Assembly (NCBI GenBank): GCA_018819265.1
Contig: JAHJQI010000172.1
Location: forward strand, 1-51,096
Direction of reading: 5' to 3'
Length of the DNA: 51,096 nt
Source: Alphaproteobacteria bacterium
GTDB taxonomy: Bacteria; Pseudomonadota; Alphaproteobacteria; Rhizobiales; Hyphomicrobiaceae
Under the pieces are notes generated by a model that had not been told where the DNA came from, ran no database searches, and was given only the letters and a program-made list of their open reading frames with translations. This document shows, in pieces, positions 8,537 through 17,841 of this stretch. Every line of letters starts with the position of its first letter. Positions within the stretch are counted from its first letter, which is position 1. The translations under genes were made by a program, and so were the position numbers.

Positions 8537-9529
8537 CTACTTGATTGCCGCAAGAGCTTTGGTCGCGAACGACCCGTCGACCTTCGGGTTGTCGTCGGCA
8601 TTGAGGATCTTCGCATCCTTCAGGAACTTTGTGTAAGCATCGATCGTATCCTGTCCGGGCACGATGTCGGTCGAGTAGACGGAGATGCCCTCGCTCAGCG
8701 AGTAATCGATGACTTTCTGCGGGAAGCCGATTTGCTCGGCCCAGTATTCCCCGGCCTTCTTTGGATCCTTCACGATGAATTCGATCGCCTTCACGTTCGC
8801 GGTGATGAGATCCTGGACGAGTTCGGGGTACTTGGCGATGAAGTCTTCGCGCGCGTACTCGCCATTGCCGATGTAGTGTTTTTCCTTGATCGGCAGTATT
8901 TTTTCCGCCTTCAGGAGGACCCGCGAGTGGCCGGCGGCGAGCGCGTTGGAAACGTGCGGGTCCCAGGTAATGCCGGCGTCGACCGATTTCTGCTGAAGCA
9001 GCGTCGGCACGTCCGAGCCTTTCGTCTTGAACAGCTCGATGTCGGAAATTTTCATGCCCGCGTCGGCCAGCGCCTTGATCAGCAGCGGATATTGCTGCGA
9101 CCCCTCACCAGGAAACGCGACGCGCTTGCCCTTCAGGTCTGCGAGCGTTTTGACCTCGCTGTCGATGGGCACCAGGATCGCCGTCTGCTCGAGGATCGAG
9201 ATCGCGATCAGCTTTGCGGGCAGCCGCGCCGAAGCGACGATCGCAGGCCCCATGCCGGCGGAAGCGATTTGCAGTTCGCCTGCCGCCATGGCCTGGTTTT
9301 CGGGAGCCCCGTAGGAGAACGAGCGGAATTCGATCTTTACGTTGTGCTTCTTTTCGATCTCGGCGAGGAGCCCGAGCGCCTTCGCGATGTAGATCGGCTG
9401 GGTCGCGGGCTGGACGCCGTAGTTGATCGTTTCCTGGGCCAGCACGGCAACGCTGCTGGCGACGGTGAGGGCGATGGCACAGGCAAATGAAAGGCCGGCG
9501 GAAATTGAACTCGTGCGTCGAGAAGTCAT
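8537..9529 (-). CDS. ABC transporter periplasmic substrate-binding protein (NMT1/SsuA-like)
   Basis: A 330-residue exported solute-binding protein and the first gene of the importer operon. The ATG at 9529 is preceded by AGGAG with eight bases of spacing and gives a twin-arginine-free signal peptide (MTSRRTSSISAGLSFACAIA, cleavage likely after VLA before QETINYG). The mature part has the two-lobe NMT1/SsuA pattern: NYGVQPATQPIYIAKALGLL, MAAGELQIASAG, LADLKGKRVAFPGEGS and LLQQKSVDAGITWDPHVSNA. These families carry aliphatic sulfonates, taurine, nitrate or pyrimidine precursors. No linked catabolic gene (monooxygenase, dioxygenase or nitrate reductase) is present, so the ligand is left open. 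Confidence 0.94.
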   Translation of the reverse strand: MTSRRTSSISAGLSFACAIALTVASSVAVLAQETINYGVQPATQPIYIAKALGLLAEIEKKHNVKIEFRSFSYGAPENQAMAAGELQIASAGMGPAIVASARLPAKLIAISILEQTAILVPIDSEVKTLADLKGKRVAFPGEGSQQYPLLIKALADAGMKISDIELFKTKGSDVPTLLQQKSVDAGITWDPHVSNALAAGHSRVLLKAEKILPIKEKHYIGNGEYAREDFIAKYPELVQDLITANVKAIEFIVKDPKKAGEYWAEQIGFPQKVIDYSLSEGISVYSTDIVPGQDTIDAYTKFLKDAKILNADDNPKVDGSFATKALAAIK

Positions 9530-9705
9530 GGGCTGAACTCCTGGTACGGGAACTGCGGTTCGCGAGCGCGATCTTGAAGAATGCAAGGCAAGCCTATTCG
9601 TATTGAGGGCCTTCGCAAGGAAAATTCGTCTCAATGCGGCTCAAAGAATTGGCAGCGGGCGCAAAAAACGGATGCACCTTGCACGGGCATTGAACACTGC
9701 CCTCC

Positions 9706-10668
9706 CTAACGCGGATCGAGCGGCCTGCGGTAGGTCTCCACGCGCGCCAGCCAGCCGCCCTGCCAGCGCTTGTCGGACGGGTTGTTGGCGATGCGCCGCT
9801 TCAGGACAAAGCCCGCCGCATCCGCGAATTCGCCGAGGACGTCGGCGGGCTCGCTTGAACGCCCCTGCATAGCGAGGAGAACCTGCTTCAGCCCCCAGCC
9901 TTCGGGTTCGCCTGTTTCGCGGCCGGGGAACGTCTCGGCCGCGCTGATCCCTTCGCCCTTGAAGTTGATGTAGTCGATCAGCGGGTAGAGATCTATCGAG
10001 GCGTCGGCGACGCGGTTGAACTGCCGCCGGACATGTACGCGGGTACTTCTGTCGGCAATGCTCGCTTCGATCCGCGGCAGCGCCTCCTGCATTCTGAGCG
10101 CGAGGAACTGCGCCTGCAGTCCGAACGTATCGAGCAGGAATTTCCGCAGGCTCGTCATTCGCTCCGACTGAAACTCGCGTTCGAACTGGCGCTTCGATGT
10201 CCAAGGAGACGGCGGCACGGGAGTAACGTCGAGCCATTCGGGCGGTCTCGCCCCACGGTCGCGCAGGAATTCGAGCATCGCAGGAAAGCTTTCGACGAAG
10301 CGCGTTTCGAGACCCTGCGAAAACCAGATGAAATGTCCAATCCCAAGCGAAGCGAAGTCTTCCGAAGCATTCCACGCCGTGATCGCATCGCGGTTCCCCC
10401 CGGTCTCGTTGAGCCACACCTGGCGACCGACCCTTTCTGCGAGCTCAGGCGAGACTTCGATACGCTTCATTGCAGGAACGGCCAGTTGTGGCTTGGCGAG
10501 GAGCACCGGTTCGGGAGGTCCGGCAGTCGCCTGCACCGATAGGGCGAGAGCGATGACGGCCAACATGTAGGCGGTGATACGGGCCAAGACCGATCCTGGA
10601 AATTGCTCAATGCGGGCGAACAACTCGCACGTCGCATTGCGGCGTCGTAATGACATCGGCGCGGACAT
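9706..10668 (-). CDS. Secreted protein of unknown function with a lysozyme-like motif region
   Basis: About 320 residues. A hydrophobic segment (ITAYMLAVIALALSVQATAG) near residues 31-50 looks like a signal peptide. The most conserved-looking block follows: VWLNETGGNRDAITAWN, then ASLGIGHFIWF. A Glu followed by GxGH and an aromatic cluster recalls lysozyme-superfamily active sites, but I cannot assign a family. The N-terminus is uncertain. The ATG at 10668 lies 35 bases after the symporter stop but lacks a Shine-Dalgarno sequence, whereas a TTG at 10587 has AGGA six bases upstream and gives a cleaner signal peptide (MARITAYMLAV). Same strand as, and close behind, the symporter and malic enzyme genes, so it may be co-transcribed with them. 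Confidence 0.75.
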   Translation of the reverse strand: MSAPMSLRRRNATCELFARIEQFPGSVLARITAYMLAVIALALSVQATAGPPEPVLLAKPQLAVPAMKRIEVSPELAERVGRQVWLNETGGNRDAITAWNASEDFASLGIGHFIWFSQGLETRFVESFPAMLEFLRDRGARPPEWLDVTPVPPSPWTSKRQFEREFQSERMTSLRKFLLDTFGLQAQFLALRMQEALPRIEASIADRSTRVHVRRQFNRVADASIDLYPLIDYINFKGEGISAAETFPGRETGEPEGWGLKQVLLAMQGRSSEPADVLGEFADAAGFVLKRRIANNPSDKRWQGGWLARVETYRRPLDPR

Positions 10669-10703
10669 CTGCGAATTTTGCACCAGAATGTCCGCCAGTC
10701 TCG

Positions 10704-12164
10704 TCAGGTGGCGGCGTGCCTGCGTACGGTTCCGATCAACGCGGCGGCAAGACACGTCCACCCGAGGCCGATGATGACGGCCCAAGGCCAGGCGACCGGA
10801 CCCAGGCCGAAGCCGAACCCCCACTGCGTTGCGATGAGAACGACGACGATGCTGGAGAATACTGCAATCACGCTCGCAACGTCGTCGGCGATGCCGCGCA
10901 GATAGAAGGCGACAGCAAACAGTCCGAGCAGCCCGCCATAGGTGTAGCCCATGATCTGCAGCCCGAACCACAGGATCGACGGCTGCCTTCCGAACCCTAT
11001 CGCGATTGCTGCAAGAATGACGGCAAATACCACGACCAGAACGCGTGGACCGCTGAGCGGTCCGCCGGATTGCCGCCGCCGCATCAGGCCGAGATCGAAA
11101 TAGGCCGATGAGGCCAATCCGCTGAGAGCTGAATCGAGCGACGACATGGCCGCAGCCATGAGGCCCGCGATCAACAGGCCGCGCAGGCCGGGCGGCAACT
11201 CGTGCCGGATGAAATGGGGAAACACGTAGTCGAAGCGGTTCTCGCCCATCAACGCGCTGACGGCATCCTGCGGGAAGGCCTGGTAGTAGGCGTAAACCGA
11301 TACACCGGCGCCGAGGAACAGCAGCGTGCTGACGAGGTCGGCGGCACCCGCAGCGGTGACGGCGGTGCCTGCCACCCGTGCATTCGGGCAGGCCAGTGCG
11401 CGCTGCGCGATGTCCTGGTCGGCGCCACCCGTGGCAAGTCCAAGGACGAGCGCGAAAAGGTTACCCATCCAGAACGTCGCCGGGTCGGCAATGTCGAGGC
11501 GGAAATCGAAGATGCGGAACTTGTCGGCCTCCATGCCGGCCGTAACGATTTGCGAAAACCCTTCAGGCAGCGTCAGCCCGACATAGACGATCGTCGCGAC
11601 AGCCCCCGACAGGAACAATGCGAGCTGCAGGACGTCGGTCCAGATGACCGCGCGCAGGCCGCCGGTCAGGACATACAACGCTGCGATGCCGGCGATAAGC
11701 CCGATCGATTCGACGAGCCCGAGGTCGAAGAATACCGATATCGCAATGGCGCATCCAGCGAGCCGCACAGCGCTTGCAAGACACCGGCTGACGATGAAAA
11801 CCAGCGTGCCGCTGGTCCGTGTCCAAGGTCCGATCCTCAAACCCAGGTATTCGTAGACCGTCGCGACCTGTAGCCGGTAGAACTCGCGCACGAACACGGT
11901 CGCAACGAGATAGGCCGCCAGGAACGAGCCGAACCAGAGCTGCACGTAGGCGAAGTTGCCCGCTATTGCCACGCCGGGCACGCCGATGAATGTCAGCGCG
12001 GAAAGCTTGGTCGCCCACGTCGACGCCGCGACCGGGAACCATCCCTCCTTGCGGCCGGCGAGAAAATAATCGGTCTCTGTTTCCGCGCGCCCGCTGACGA
12101 GGAGGCCCAGTGCCAGGACGCAAACGGCGTAGGCGCCGATCGCCAGCCAGTCGAGGAAGGTCAT
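10704..12164 (-). CDS. Sodium:solute symporter (SSS family)
   Basis: A 486-residue membrane transporter with about 13 helices, the usual size for this family. It opens with LDWLAIGAYAVCVLALGLL and carries the SSS core signatures DYFLAGRKEGWFPVAAS (near residue 35), the LTFIGVPG segment and GLLIAGLMAAAMSSLDSALS (near residues 330-350), which contains the Na+-site serines. It is a different subgroup from the acetate-type symporter at the left edge and has no DUF4212 partner. It starts 53 bases downstream of maeB on the same strand, which suggests co-transcription with malic enzyme. Substrates of this family range from sugars and amino acids to carboxylates, so none is assigned. Confidence 0.93.
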   Translation of the reverse strand: MTFLDWLAIGAYAVCVLALGLLVSGRAETETDYFLAGRKEGWFPVAASTWATKLSALTFIGVPGVAIAGNFAYVQLWFGSFLAAYLVATVFVREFYRLQVATVYEYLGLRIGPWTRTSGTLVFIVSRCLASAVRLAGCAIAISVFFDLGLVESIGLIAGIAALYVLTGGLRAVIWTDVLQLALFLSGAVATIVYVGLTLPEGFSQIVTAGMEADKFRIFDFRLDIADPATFWMGNLFALVLGLATGGADQDIAQRALACPNARVAGTAVTAAGAADLVSTLLFLGAGVSVYAYYQAFPQDAVSALMGENRFDYVFPHFIRHELPPGLRGLLIAGLMAAAMSSLDSALSGLASSAYFDLGLMRRRQSGGPLSGPRVLVVVFAVILAAIAIGFGRQPSILWFGLQIMGYTYGGLLGLFAVAFYLRGIADDVASVIAVFSSIVVVLIATQWGFGFGLGPVAWPWAVIIGLGWTCLAAALIGTVRRHAAT

Positions 12165-12217
12165 GTCGGACCTGGCAATGTCATGTCCTGAAACGTCACG
12201 GTGCGACCGCCCGCGGC

Positions 12218-14494
12218 CTACCAGCCCGCTTCATAGGCGGCGATCACCGCCATGTTGACGATGTCGGAATCGCGTGATCCCAGCGAGCAGATCTGCACCG
12301 GCTTCTCCATCCCGACGAGGATCGGTCCGATGATGGTCGCGCCGCCGAGTTCGCGCAGCATCTTCGTCGAGATGGAGGCGGCGTGGAATGCCGGCATGAT
12401 GAGGACGTTGGCGGTGTCCGACAACCGGCAGAACGGATAGAGCGACATGAGCTCGGGATTGAGCGCCACGTCGGCGGCCATGTCCCCGTCGTACTCGAAG
12501 TCGACGCCCATCTCGTCGAGCATCCGCACCGCCGTGCGCACGTCGTCCGAGCGTTCGCCGCGAGGTTGCCCGAACGTCGAGTAGGCGAGCAGCGCCACCC
12601 TGGGTTCGATGCCGAAACTGCGCGCGGCGCCCGCGGCCTCGACGGCGATCCGCGCCATCTCGTCGGCTGTGGGAATGTCGTGGATCGAGGTATCGGCGAT
12701 CAGCACCGCCCTCCCGCGCGACAGTGCCAGACTCACACCGATGACCGTGCGCCCCGGGGCCACGTCGAGCACACGGTGCACATCCTTGAAGATGCCGGCC
12801 CAGCTGCGCGTGACGCCGGACACCATCGCATCGGCATAACCGTGCGCCACCATCAGCGCGGCATAGACATTTCGTTCGTTCTGCACGATGCGCAGGCAGT
12901 CGCGCCTGAGATAGCCGCGCCGCTGCAGGCGCTCGTAGAGGTAGTCTGTGAACTCCTCGACATAGGGGGACAGGCGCGTGTCATGCAGCTCGAATTCGGG
13001 GCGCAGCGCGATGCCAAGACCTTCGAAAGTCTCTTTGACCCTGGCGCCCGTGCCGACCAGCATCGGTTGTCCGAAACCTTGCGAATAGAACGTGTTGGCG
13101 GCCCGGATCACGGCCGGCTCCTCGCCCTCCGCGAAGATGACGCGTTTCGGATCGCTGCGCACTTTCTCGAAAATCGACTGCAGCCAGTCCGACAGCGGGT
13201 CGAGCCGCCCCCTGAGGCGTGCCACGTATTGTTCCATGTCGGCGATCGGCGCGCGCGCCACGCCGGTGTCCATCGCAGCCTTGGCAACCGCCGGCGGAAT
13301 GGCGGTGATGAGGCGCGGGTCGAAGGGCGCGGGGATGATGTAATCGGGACCGAACATCGCCCGTCGCCCCTGGTAGGCGCGCGCCACCTGGTCGGGCACG
13401 TCCTCGCGCGCCAGTTCGACAAGCGCTTCCGCCGCCGCGACCTTCATCGCGTCGTTGATCGTGGAAGCCTGCACGTCGAGCGCGCCCCTGAAGATGAACG
13501 GGAAGCACAAGACGTTGTTGACCTGGTTTGGATAGTCCGACCGGCCCGTCGCCATCACCGCGTCGCTGCGCACCGCCAACACGTCTTCGGGCGAGATTTC
13601 GGGTTCCGGGTTGGCCATCGCGAAGATGATCGGCTTCTCGGCCATGCTCGCCACCATCTCGCGGCTGACGACGCCGCCCGCCGACAATCCGAGGAATATG
13701 TCGGCGCCCTTGATGGCTTCGGCCAGCGTCCGCATCTTGGTCTTGCGCGCGAACGGCTCCTTGTAGCGGTCCATCAGTTCCTTGCGGCCCTGGTAGACGA
13801 CGCCCTCGATGTCGCTGACGATGAGGTTTTCTTGCTTGAGCCCCAGCGTGACGAGAAGGTTGAGGCAGGCAAGCGCGGCCGCGCCAGCTCCGCTTGCCAC
13901 CATTTTGACCTCGCCGATTTCCTTGCCGACGATCTTCAGGGCATTCAGGATGCCCGCCGAGACGACGATCGCCGTACCGTGCTGGTCGTCGTGGAACACC
14001 GGGATGTCGAGCAGCTCTTTCAGCTGTTCCTCGATGATGAAGCACTCCGGTGCCTTGATGTCTTCGAGGTTGATGCCCCCGAAGCTCGGTCCCAGGTACT
14101 TGACGCAATTGACGAACGCTTCCGGATCTTCCGTCGAGACCAGCAGGTCGATCGCGTCGATATCGGCGAATCGCTTGAACAGCGCACCCTTGCCCTCCAT
14201 CACCGGCTTCGCCGCCAGCGCCCCCAGATTGCCGAGCCCGAGAATCGCGGTCCCGTTCGACACCACCGCCACAAGGTTGCCCTTGTTGGTGTAGTCATAG
14301 GCCGCCGAAGGATCGTCGGCGATGGCCTTGACGGGGACGGCGACACCCGGCGAGTACGCCAGCGACAGGTCGCGCTGGGTGGCAAGCGGCTTCGTCGGCG
14401 TGATCTCGAGTTTGCCGGGCTTGCCTTGCGAGTGGAACTGCAAGGCTTCCTGAGGGGTGAAACGCGCTTCGGTGAAGCGGCCGGGGTGCGACAT
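12218..14494 (-). CDS. maeB: NADP-dependent malic enzyme with C-terminal phosphotransacetylase-like domain
   Basis: Converts malate to pyruvate and CO2, feeding gluconeogenesis or acetyl-CoA synthesis. At 758 residues it has the standard MaeB/Tme length. The malic enzyme half (about 1-430) shows SLAYSPGVAVPVKAIADDP, YTNKGNLVAVVSNGTAILG, FHDDQHGTA and the nucleotide-binding loop ASGAGAAALACLNLL. The remaining part resembles phosphate acetyltransferase (GVSLALSRGRAVLIADTS), a domain that in MaeB is regulatory, responding to acetyl-CoA, rather than a proven catalyst. The frame is open about 90 codons further upstream, but that part is not protein-like and the chosen ATG begins the family's MSHPGRFTEARFTPQEAL-type N-terminus. 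It heads a possible leftward operon with the symporter and the secreted protein. Confidence 0.96.
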   Translation of the reverse strand: MSHPGRFTEARFTPQEALQFHSQGKPGKLEITPTKPLATQRDLSLAYSPGVAVPVKAIADDPSAAYDYTNKGNLVAVVSNGTAILGLGNLGALAAKPVMEGKGALFKRFADIDAIDLLVSTEDPEAFVNCVKYLGPSFGGINLEDIKAPECFIIEEQLKELLDIPVFHDDQHGTAIVVSAGILNALKIVGKEIGEVKMVASGAGAAALACLNLLVTLGLKQENLIVSDIEGVVYQGRKELMDRYKEPFARKTKMRTLAEAIKGADIFLGLSAGGVVSREMVASMAEKPIIFAMANPEPEISPEDVLAVRSDAVMATGRSDYPNQVNNVLCFPFIFRGALDVQASTINDAMKVAAAEALVELAREDVPDQVARAYQGRRAMFGPDYIIPAPFDPRLITAIPPAVAKAAMDTGVARAPIADMEQYVARLRGRLDPLSDWLQSIFEKVRSDPKRVIFAEGEEPAVIRAANTFYSQGFGQPMLVGTGARVKETFEGLGIALRPEFELHDTRLSPYVEEFTDYLYERLQRRGYLRRDCLRIVQNERNVYAALMVAHGYADAMVSGVTRSWAGIFKDVHRVLDVAPGRTVIGVSLALSRGRAVLIADTSIHDIPTADEMARIAVEAAGAARSFGIEPRVALLAYSTFGQPRGERSDDVRTAVRMLDEMGVDFEYDGDMAADVALNPELMSLYPFCRLSDTANVLIMPAFHAASISTKMLRELGGATIIGPILVGMEKPVQICSLGSRDSDIVNMAVIAAYEAGW

Positions 14495-14916
14495 GGGAAT
14501 TGCGGTCCAGAGGGCAGGAGTGGAGGCGTCGTCCGCGCGAGCGACGTTACGGCGGCGGACCGGGCAGCGGCAGTGCGGCGCCACGATATGTTGCAAAGCC
14601 GCACGGCACAACATACCCGTCAGACCAATGGTCGAGGCAACTTTCGCGGTTGACGAAGCTTCTCGGGGTTTCCCCCTTGGGGGCAGGCAGGCTATGGCTG
14701 GCCGCATGACTCTCCGTCCTAGTGTTCCGGTTCCGACATTTTCTTCCCGTTGCAGCAGGTCTAAGAGCAAATGTCGGAACCATAAGGAACACTAGCAAGC
14801 CTATGATTCTAGTGTAGCTTTTACATCTAACGTTTGGTCGATACGCCAGCCGCTAGTGGGTACCAAACGTTAGGTGCGCTACACTTGACCAGTAGTTGGC
14901 GAAACGAAGATCGCGA
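14495..14916. other. Divergent intergenic region between maeB and mutS
   Basis: A 422-base spacer between divergently transcribed genes. Bases 14719-14885 are copy A of a paired-hairpin repeat (separate entry), ending 31 bases before the mutS start. The other half (14495-14718) should contain the maeB promoter; I see no unambiguous -35/-10 pair or operator there. Open frames crossing this region are not supported. Confidence 0.6.
14719..14885 (-). repeat. Paired-hairpin dispersed element, copy A (intact)
   Basis: Two adjacent inverted repeats. The first has an outer stem CTAGTGTTCC (14719-14728) pairing with GGAACACTAG (14786-14795) and an inner 13-bp stem GGTTCCGACATTT (14729-14741) pairing with 14769-14781, with a 4-base one-sided bulge between them. 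The second has an outer 8-bp stem AGTGTAGC (14811-14818) with GCTACACT (14878-14885) and an inner 12-bp stem CTAACGTTTGGT (14827-14838) with 14862-14873. The linker CAAGCCTATGATT is the complement of the linker in the copy at 30025-30041. Orientation is opposite to copies B and C. No open frame is associated. Confidence 0.93.
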
Positions 14917-17769
14917 ATGAAGTCTAAAATGACCAATGAGGCACTGGGCGAAACTGATCGGATCGCGGCGGTCGAGGCCGCCGTTGCCGCTGGTGCCACG
15001 CCATCGATGGCCCAATACCTGGAGATCAAGGCGGCGAACCCGGACAGCCTCCTGTGGTACCGGATGGGTGATTTCTACGAGTTGTTCTTCGAAGACGCCG
15101 TTACCGCCTCCGCGGCCCTCGCCATAACGCTGACCAAGCGCGGCAAGCACCTTGGGCAGGACATTCCCATGTGCGGCGTTCCCGTCGTTCGTGCCGACGA
15201 GTATCTCGAACGGCTCATTCGCCAAGGCTACCGCGTCGCCGTCTGCGAGCAGCTCGAAGACCCCGCAGAAGCCCGCAAGCGCGGCGCCAAGGCCGTCGTT
15301 AAGCGCGATGTCGTCCGCCTGGTGACGCCGGGCACGCTGACCGAGGAAACGCTTCTCGAGCCGACCGCCCGCAATTACCTGACCGCTTTGTTTCCAAGCC
15401 CTGAGAGCGCCGCCGGCAAAGCGGCCCTCCGCATTGTCGCGCTCGCTTCCCTTGATATCTCGACCGGCGAGTTCGAGGTCGGCACGGCTTCCGAGACCGA
15501 CCTCCCGGGCGAATTGGCCCGCCTCGCACCTCGCGAACTCCTGGTCCCCGATAGCGTTTCGGGGGACGCCGCATTCGCGCGGGCCGTCTCGCTGTCCCCC
15601 GCGGCCCGGACGCCCCTTCCGGCTGCGCACTTCGACAGCCGTTCCGGCGAGCGTGATCTCAAGCAGCGTCTCGGCGTCGCCGATCTCAACGCCTTCGGAC
15701 TGTTCAGCCGCGCCGAACTTTCGGCCATCGGCGGGCTCTTGAAATACGTCGACCTCACCCAGATCGGCAGGAAGCCGGTGATACGTGCGCCGCGTCGCGC
15801 TGCCGGTGATGCCGTTCTGCTGATCGATCCGGCCAGCCGCGCCAGCCTCGAACTGACCCGCACGGCTACGGGCGAAAAAAAGGGCAGCCTGCTCGGCGCG
15901 ATCGACCGCACCGTGACCGGGGCCGGCGCGCGCGAACTGGCCGCCCGGCTATCGAGCCCGCTGTGTGACATCGCCGCCATCAACGCCCGCCTCGATGCCG
16001 TTTCCTACCTGATCGGCGAACCGAACCTGCGCCATGATGTCCGCAAGGCGCTTGCCGCCGCAACCGACATCGCGCGCGCCATCTCGAGGCTCTCGTTCGG
16101 GCGCGGTTCGCCGCGCGATCTGGGCTGCGTGCGCGACGGACTCGCCGCTGCCGCCGATTGCGCCGGCCTCTTGGCAGGCGGCGCGCGCGGCATGGGCCTA
16201 CCCGATGAACTCGTCGGTATCGCCGCCCGCCTCGAACGGGCCTCCGGTTCGCTCCTTGAAGCGCTCACCGCCGCGCTTGCCGACGACCTGCCCGTCAACC
16301 GCCGCGATGGCGGCTTCGTGCGGCCGGGGTTCGTGAAGGACCTCGACGACACCCGCCGCCTCAAGGAGGACGCCCGCCAGATCCTCGCCGAACTCGAAGC
16401 CCGCTACCGTGACGAGACCGGGGTAAAGTCGCTCAAGGTGCGCCAAAACAACATCCTCGGCTTCTTCATCGAGGTCACCCAGGGTAACGCCGGGCCGTTG
16501 ACGTCGGCCCCCTTCGACAAGGTTTTCCGCCATCGCCAGACGATGGCCAACGCCATGCGCTTCATCACCGACGAACTGGCCGAGACCGAGGGCCGCATCG
16601 CCACCGCCGGCGATCGCGCGCTGGCCCTCGAACAGGACGTCTTCAACGATCTCGCCCGCCGTATCGGGGAGGCCGAGACCGACCTCTGCGAGATTGCGTC
16701 GGCCCTTGCCGAACTCGACGTCGCAGCCGCGCTGTCCGATCTCGCCGAGCGCGAGAACTATACCCGGCCCGCCCTTCTGCCAGACCGGACGTTCGATATC
16801 CGCGGCGGCCGCCACCCCGTCGTCGAGCAGTCGCTGAAGGTGGCCCGCGAAGGCCCTTTCATCGATAACGACTGTCTACTTGGCCGCGCTCCGGATCTGC
16901 CGGGGAGCGGCAATCAGGACTACGCCCAGCCGCCCGTCGATCCTGACAGCCGCCCGCCCGGCTTCGACGACAGCCGCGCCGCCCGCATCTGGCTCGTCAC
17001 CGGTCCCAACATGGCCGGCAAGTCGACATTCCTGCGCCAGAACGCGCTCGTTGCCGTGCTCGCACAGATGGGGTCGTTCGTGCCCGCCGAGCGCGCTTCC
17101 ATCGGTATCCTCGACCGGCTCTTCTCGCGTGTCGGCGCCTCCGACGACCTTGCCCGCGGCCGCTCGACGTTCATGGTCGAGATGGTCGAGACGGCGGCAA
17201 TCCTCAACCAGGCCACCGACCGCTCGCTCGTCATCCTCGATGAGATCGGCCGCGGCACATCGACATTCGACGGCTTGTCGATTGCGTGGGCCTGCGTCGA
17301 GTACCTTCATGAAGTGCGCTGCTGCCGCACGCTGTTTGCCACCCACTATCACGAGCTGACGGCGCTTGCCGAACGCCTGCCGGAAGTCGCCAACGTGACC
17401 ATCGACGTCAAGGAGTGGCGTGACGAGATCATCTTCCTCCACAAGGTCAAGCCGGGCGCTGCCGACCGCTCCTACGGCATCCAGGTCGGTAAGCTGGCCG
17501 GGTTGCCGGCGGGCGTTATCGCCCGCGCCAGCGAAGTCCTCGCCCTGCTTCAGGATGCCGACAGGCAAAATGCCCGCACACCTGATATGCTTCTCGACGA
17601 ACTGCCGTTGTTCGCCGCCGCCCGGCCCGCTAATCCGATCGGCGGGCGTGGTGCGCCATCGGCCGTCGAATCCGCGTTGAAATCGATCAACCCGGATGAA
17701 CTGTCACCGAAGGCGGCCCTTGACGCGCTCTACAGGCTCAAGGCCCTACTGCGGGAAGCCGGTAACTGA
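14917..17769 (+). CDS. mutS: DNA mismatch repair protein MutS
   Basis: Recognises mismatches and small loops and recruits MutL. About 950 residues. The mismatch-contacting motif GDFYELFFEDA is near residues 51-61, followed by domains II-III and the clamp. The C-terminal ATPase carries Walker A TGPNMAGKSTFLRQN near residue 696, GRSTFMVEM, Walker B VILDEIGRGTSTFDG and ATHYHEL. The protein is roughly 100 residues longer than the E. coli enzyme. Part of the excess is a Pro/Asp-rich insert just before Walker A (around GRAPDLPGSGNQDYAQPP). A TTG at 14896 and ATGs at 14917 and 14929 are possible starts; 14917 follows GAAGA. No mutL is nearby. The glnD gene follows 72 bases downstream, as in many Hyphomicrobiales. 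Confidence 0.97.
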   Translation: MKSKMTNEALGETDRIAAVEAAVAAGATPSMAQYLEIKAANPDSLLWYRMGDFYELFFEDAVTASAALAITLTKRGKHLGQDIPMCGVPVVRADEYLERLIRQGYRVAVCEQLEDPAEARKRGAKAVVKRDVVRLVTPGTLTEETLLEPTARNYLTALFPSPESAAGKAALRIVALASLDISTGEFEVGTASETDLPGELARLAPRELLVPDSVSGDAAFARAVSLSPAARTPLPAAHFDSRSGERDLKQRLGVADLNAFGLFSRAELSAIGGLLKYVDLTQIGRKPVIRAPRRAAGDAVLLIDPASRASLELTRTATGEKKGSLLGAIDRTVTGAGARELAARLSSPLCDIAAINARLDAVSYLIGEPNLRHDVRKALAAATDIARAISRLSFGRGSPRDLGCVRDGLAAAADCAGLLAGGARGMGLPDELVGIAARLERASGSLLEALTAALADDLPVNRRDGGFVRPGFVKDLDDTRRLKEDARQILAELEARYRDETGVKSLKVRQNNILGFFIEVTQGNAGPLTSAPFDKVFRHRQTMANAMRFITDELAETEGRIATAGDRALALEQDVFNDLARRIGEAETDLCEIASALAELDVAAALSDLAERENYTRPALLPDRTFDIRGGRHPVVEQSLKVAREGPFIDNDCLLGRAPDLPGSGNQDYAQPPVDPDSRPPGFDDSRAARIWLVTGPNMAGKSTFLRQNALVAVLAQMGSFVPAERASIGILDRLFSRVGASDDLARGRSTFMVEMVETAAILNQATDRSLVILDEIGRGTSTFDGLSIAWACVEYLHEVRCCRTLFATHYHELTALAERLPEVANVTIDVKEWRDEIIFLHKVKPGAADRSYGIQVGKLAGLPAGVIARASEVLALLQDADRQNARTPDMLLDELPLFAAARPANPIGGRGAPSAVESALKSINPDELSPKAALDALYRLKALLREAGN

Positions 17770-17841
17770 GATGACCTCGCGCGCCATGCGCTCGGCGCAA
17801 AGGCGCTTCGACCCGAAAACTGAGCAAAGGCCAAAGCGATA

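Noticed and set aside
12383..14653. A 756-codon open frame on the plus strand opposite maeB
   Set aside because: Composition is His/Arg/Asp-rich nonsense, while the minus strand encodes a complete malic enzyme.
14719..14885. Copy A as an ordinary transcription terminator
   Set aside because: It lies between divergent genes, lacks a T tract, and shares its two-hairpin plan and linker with distant copies, so a dispersed element fits better.
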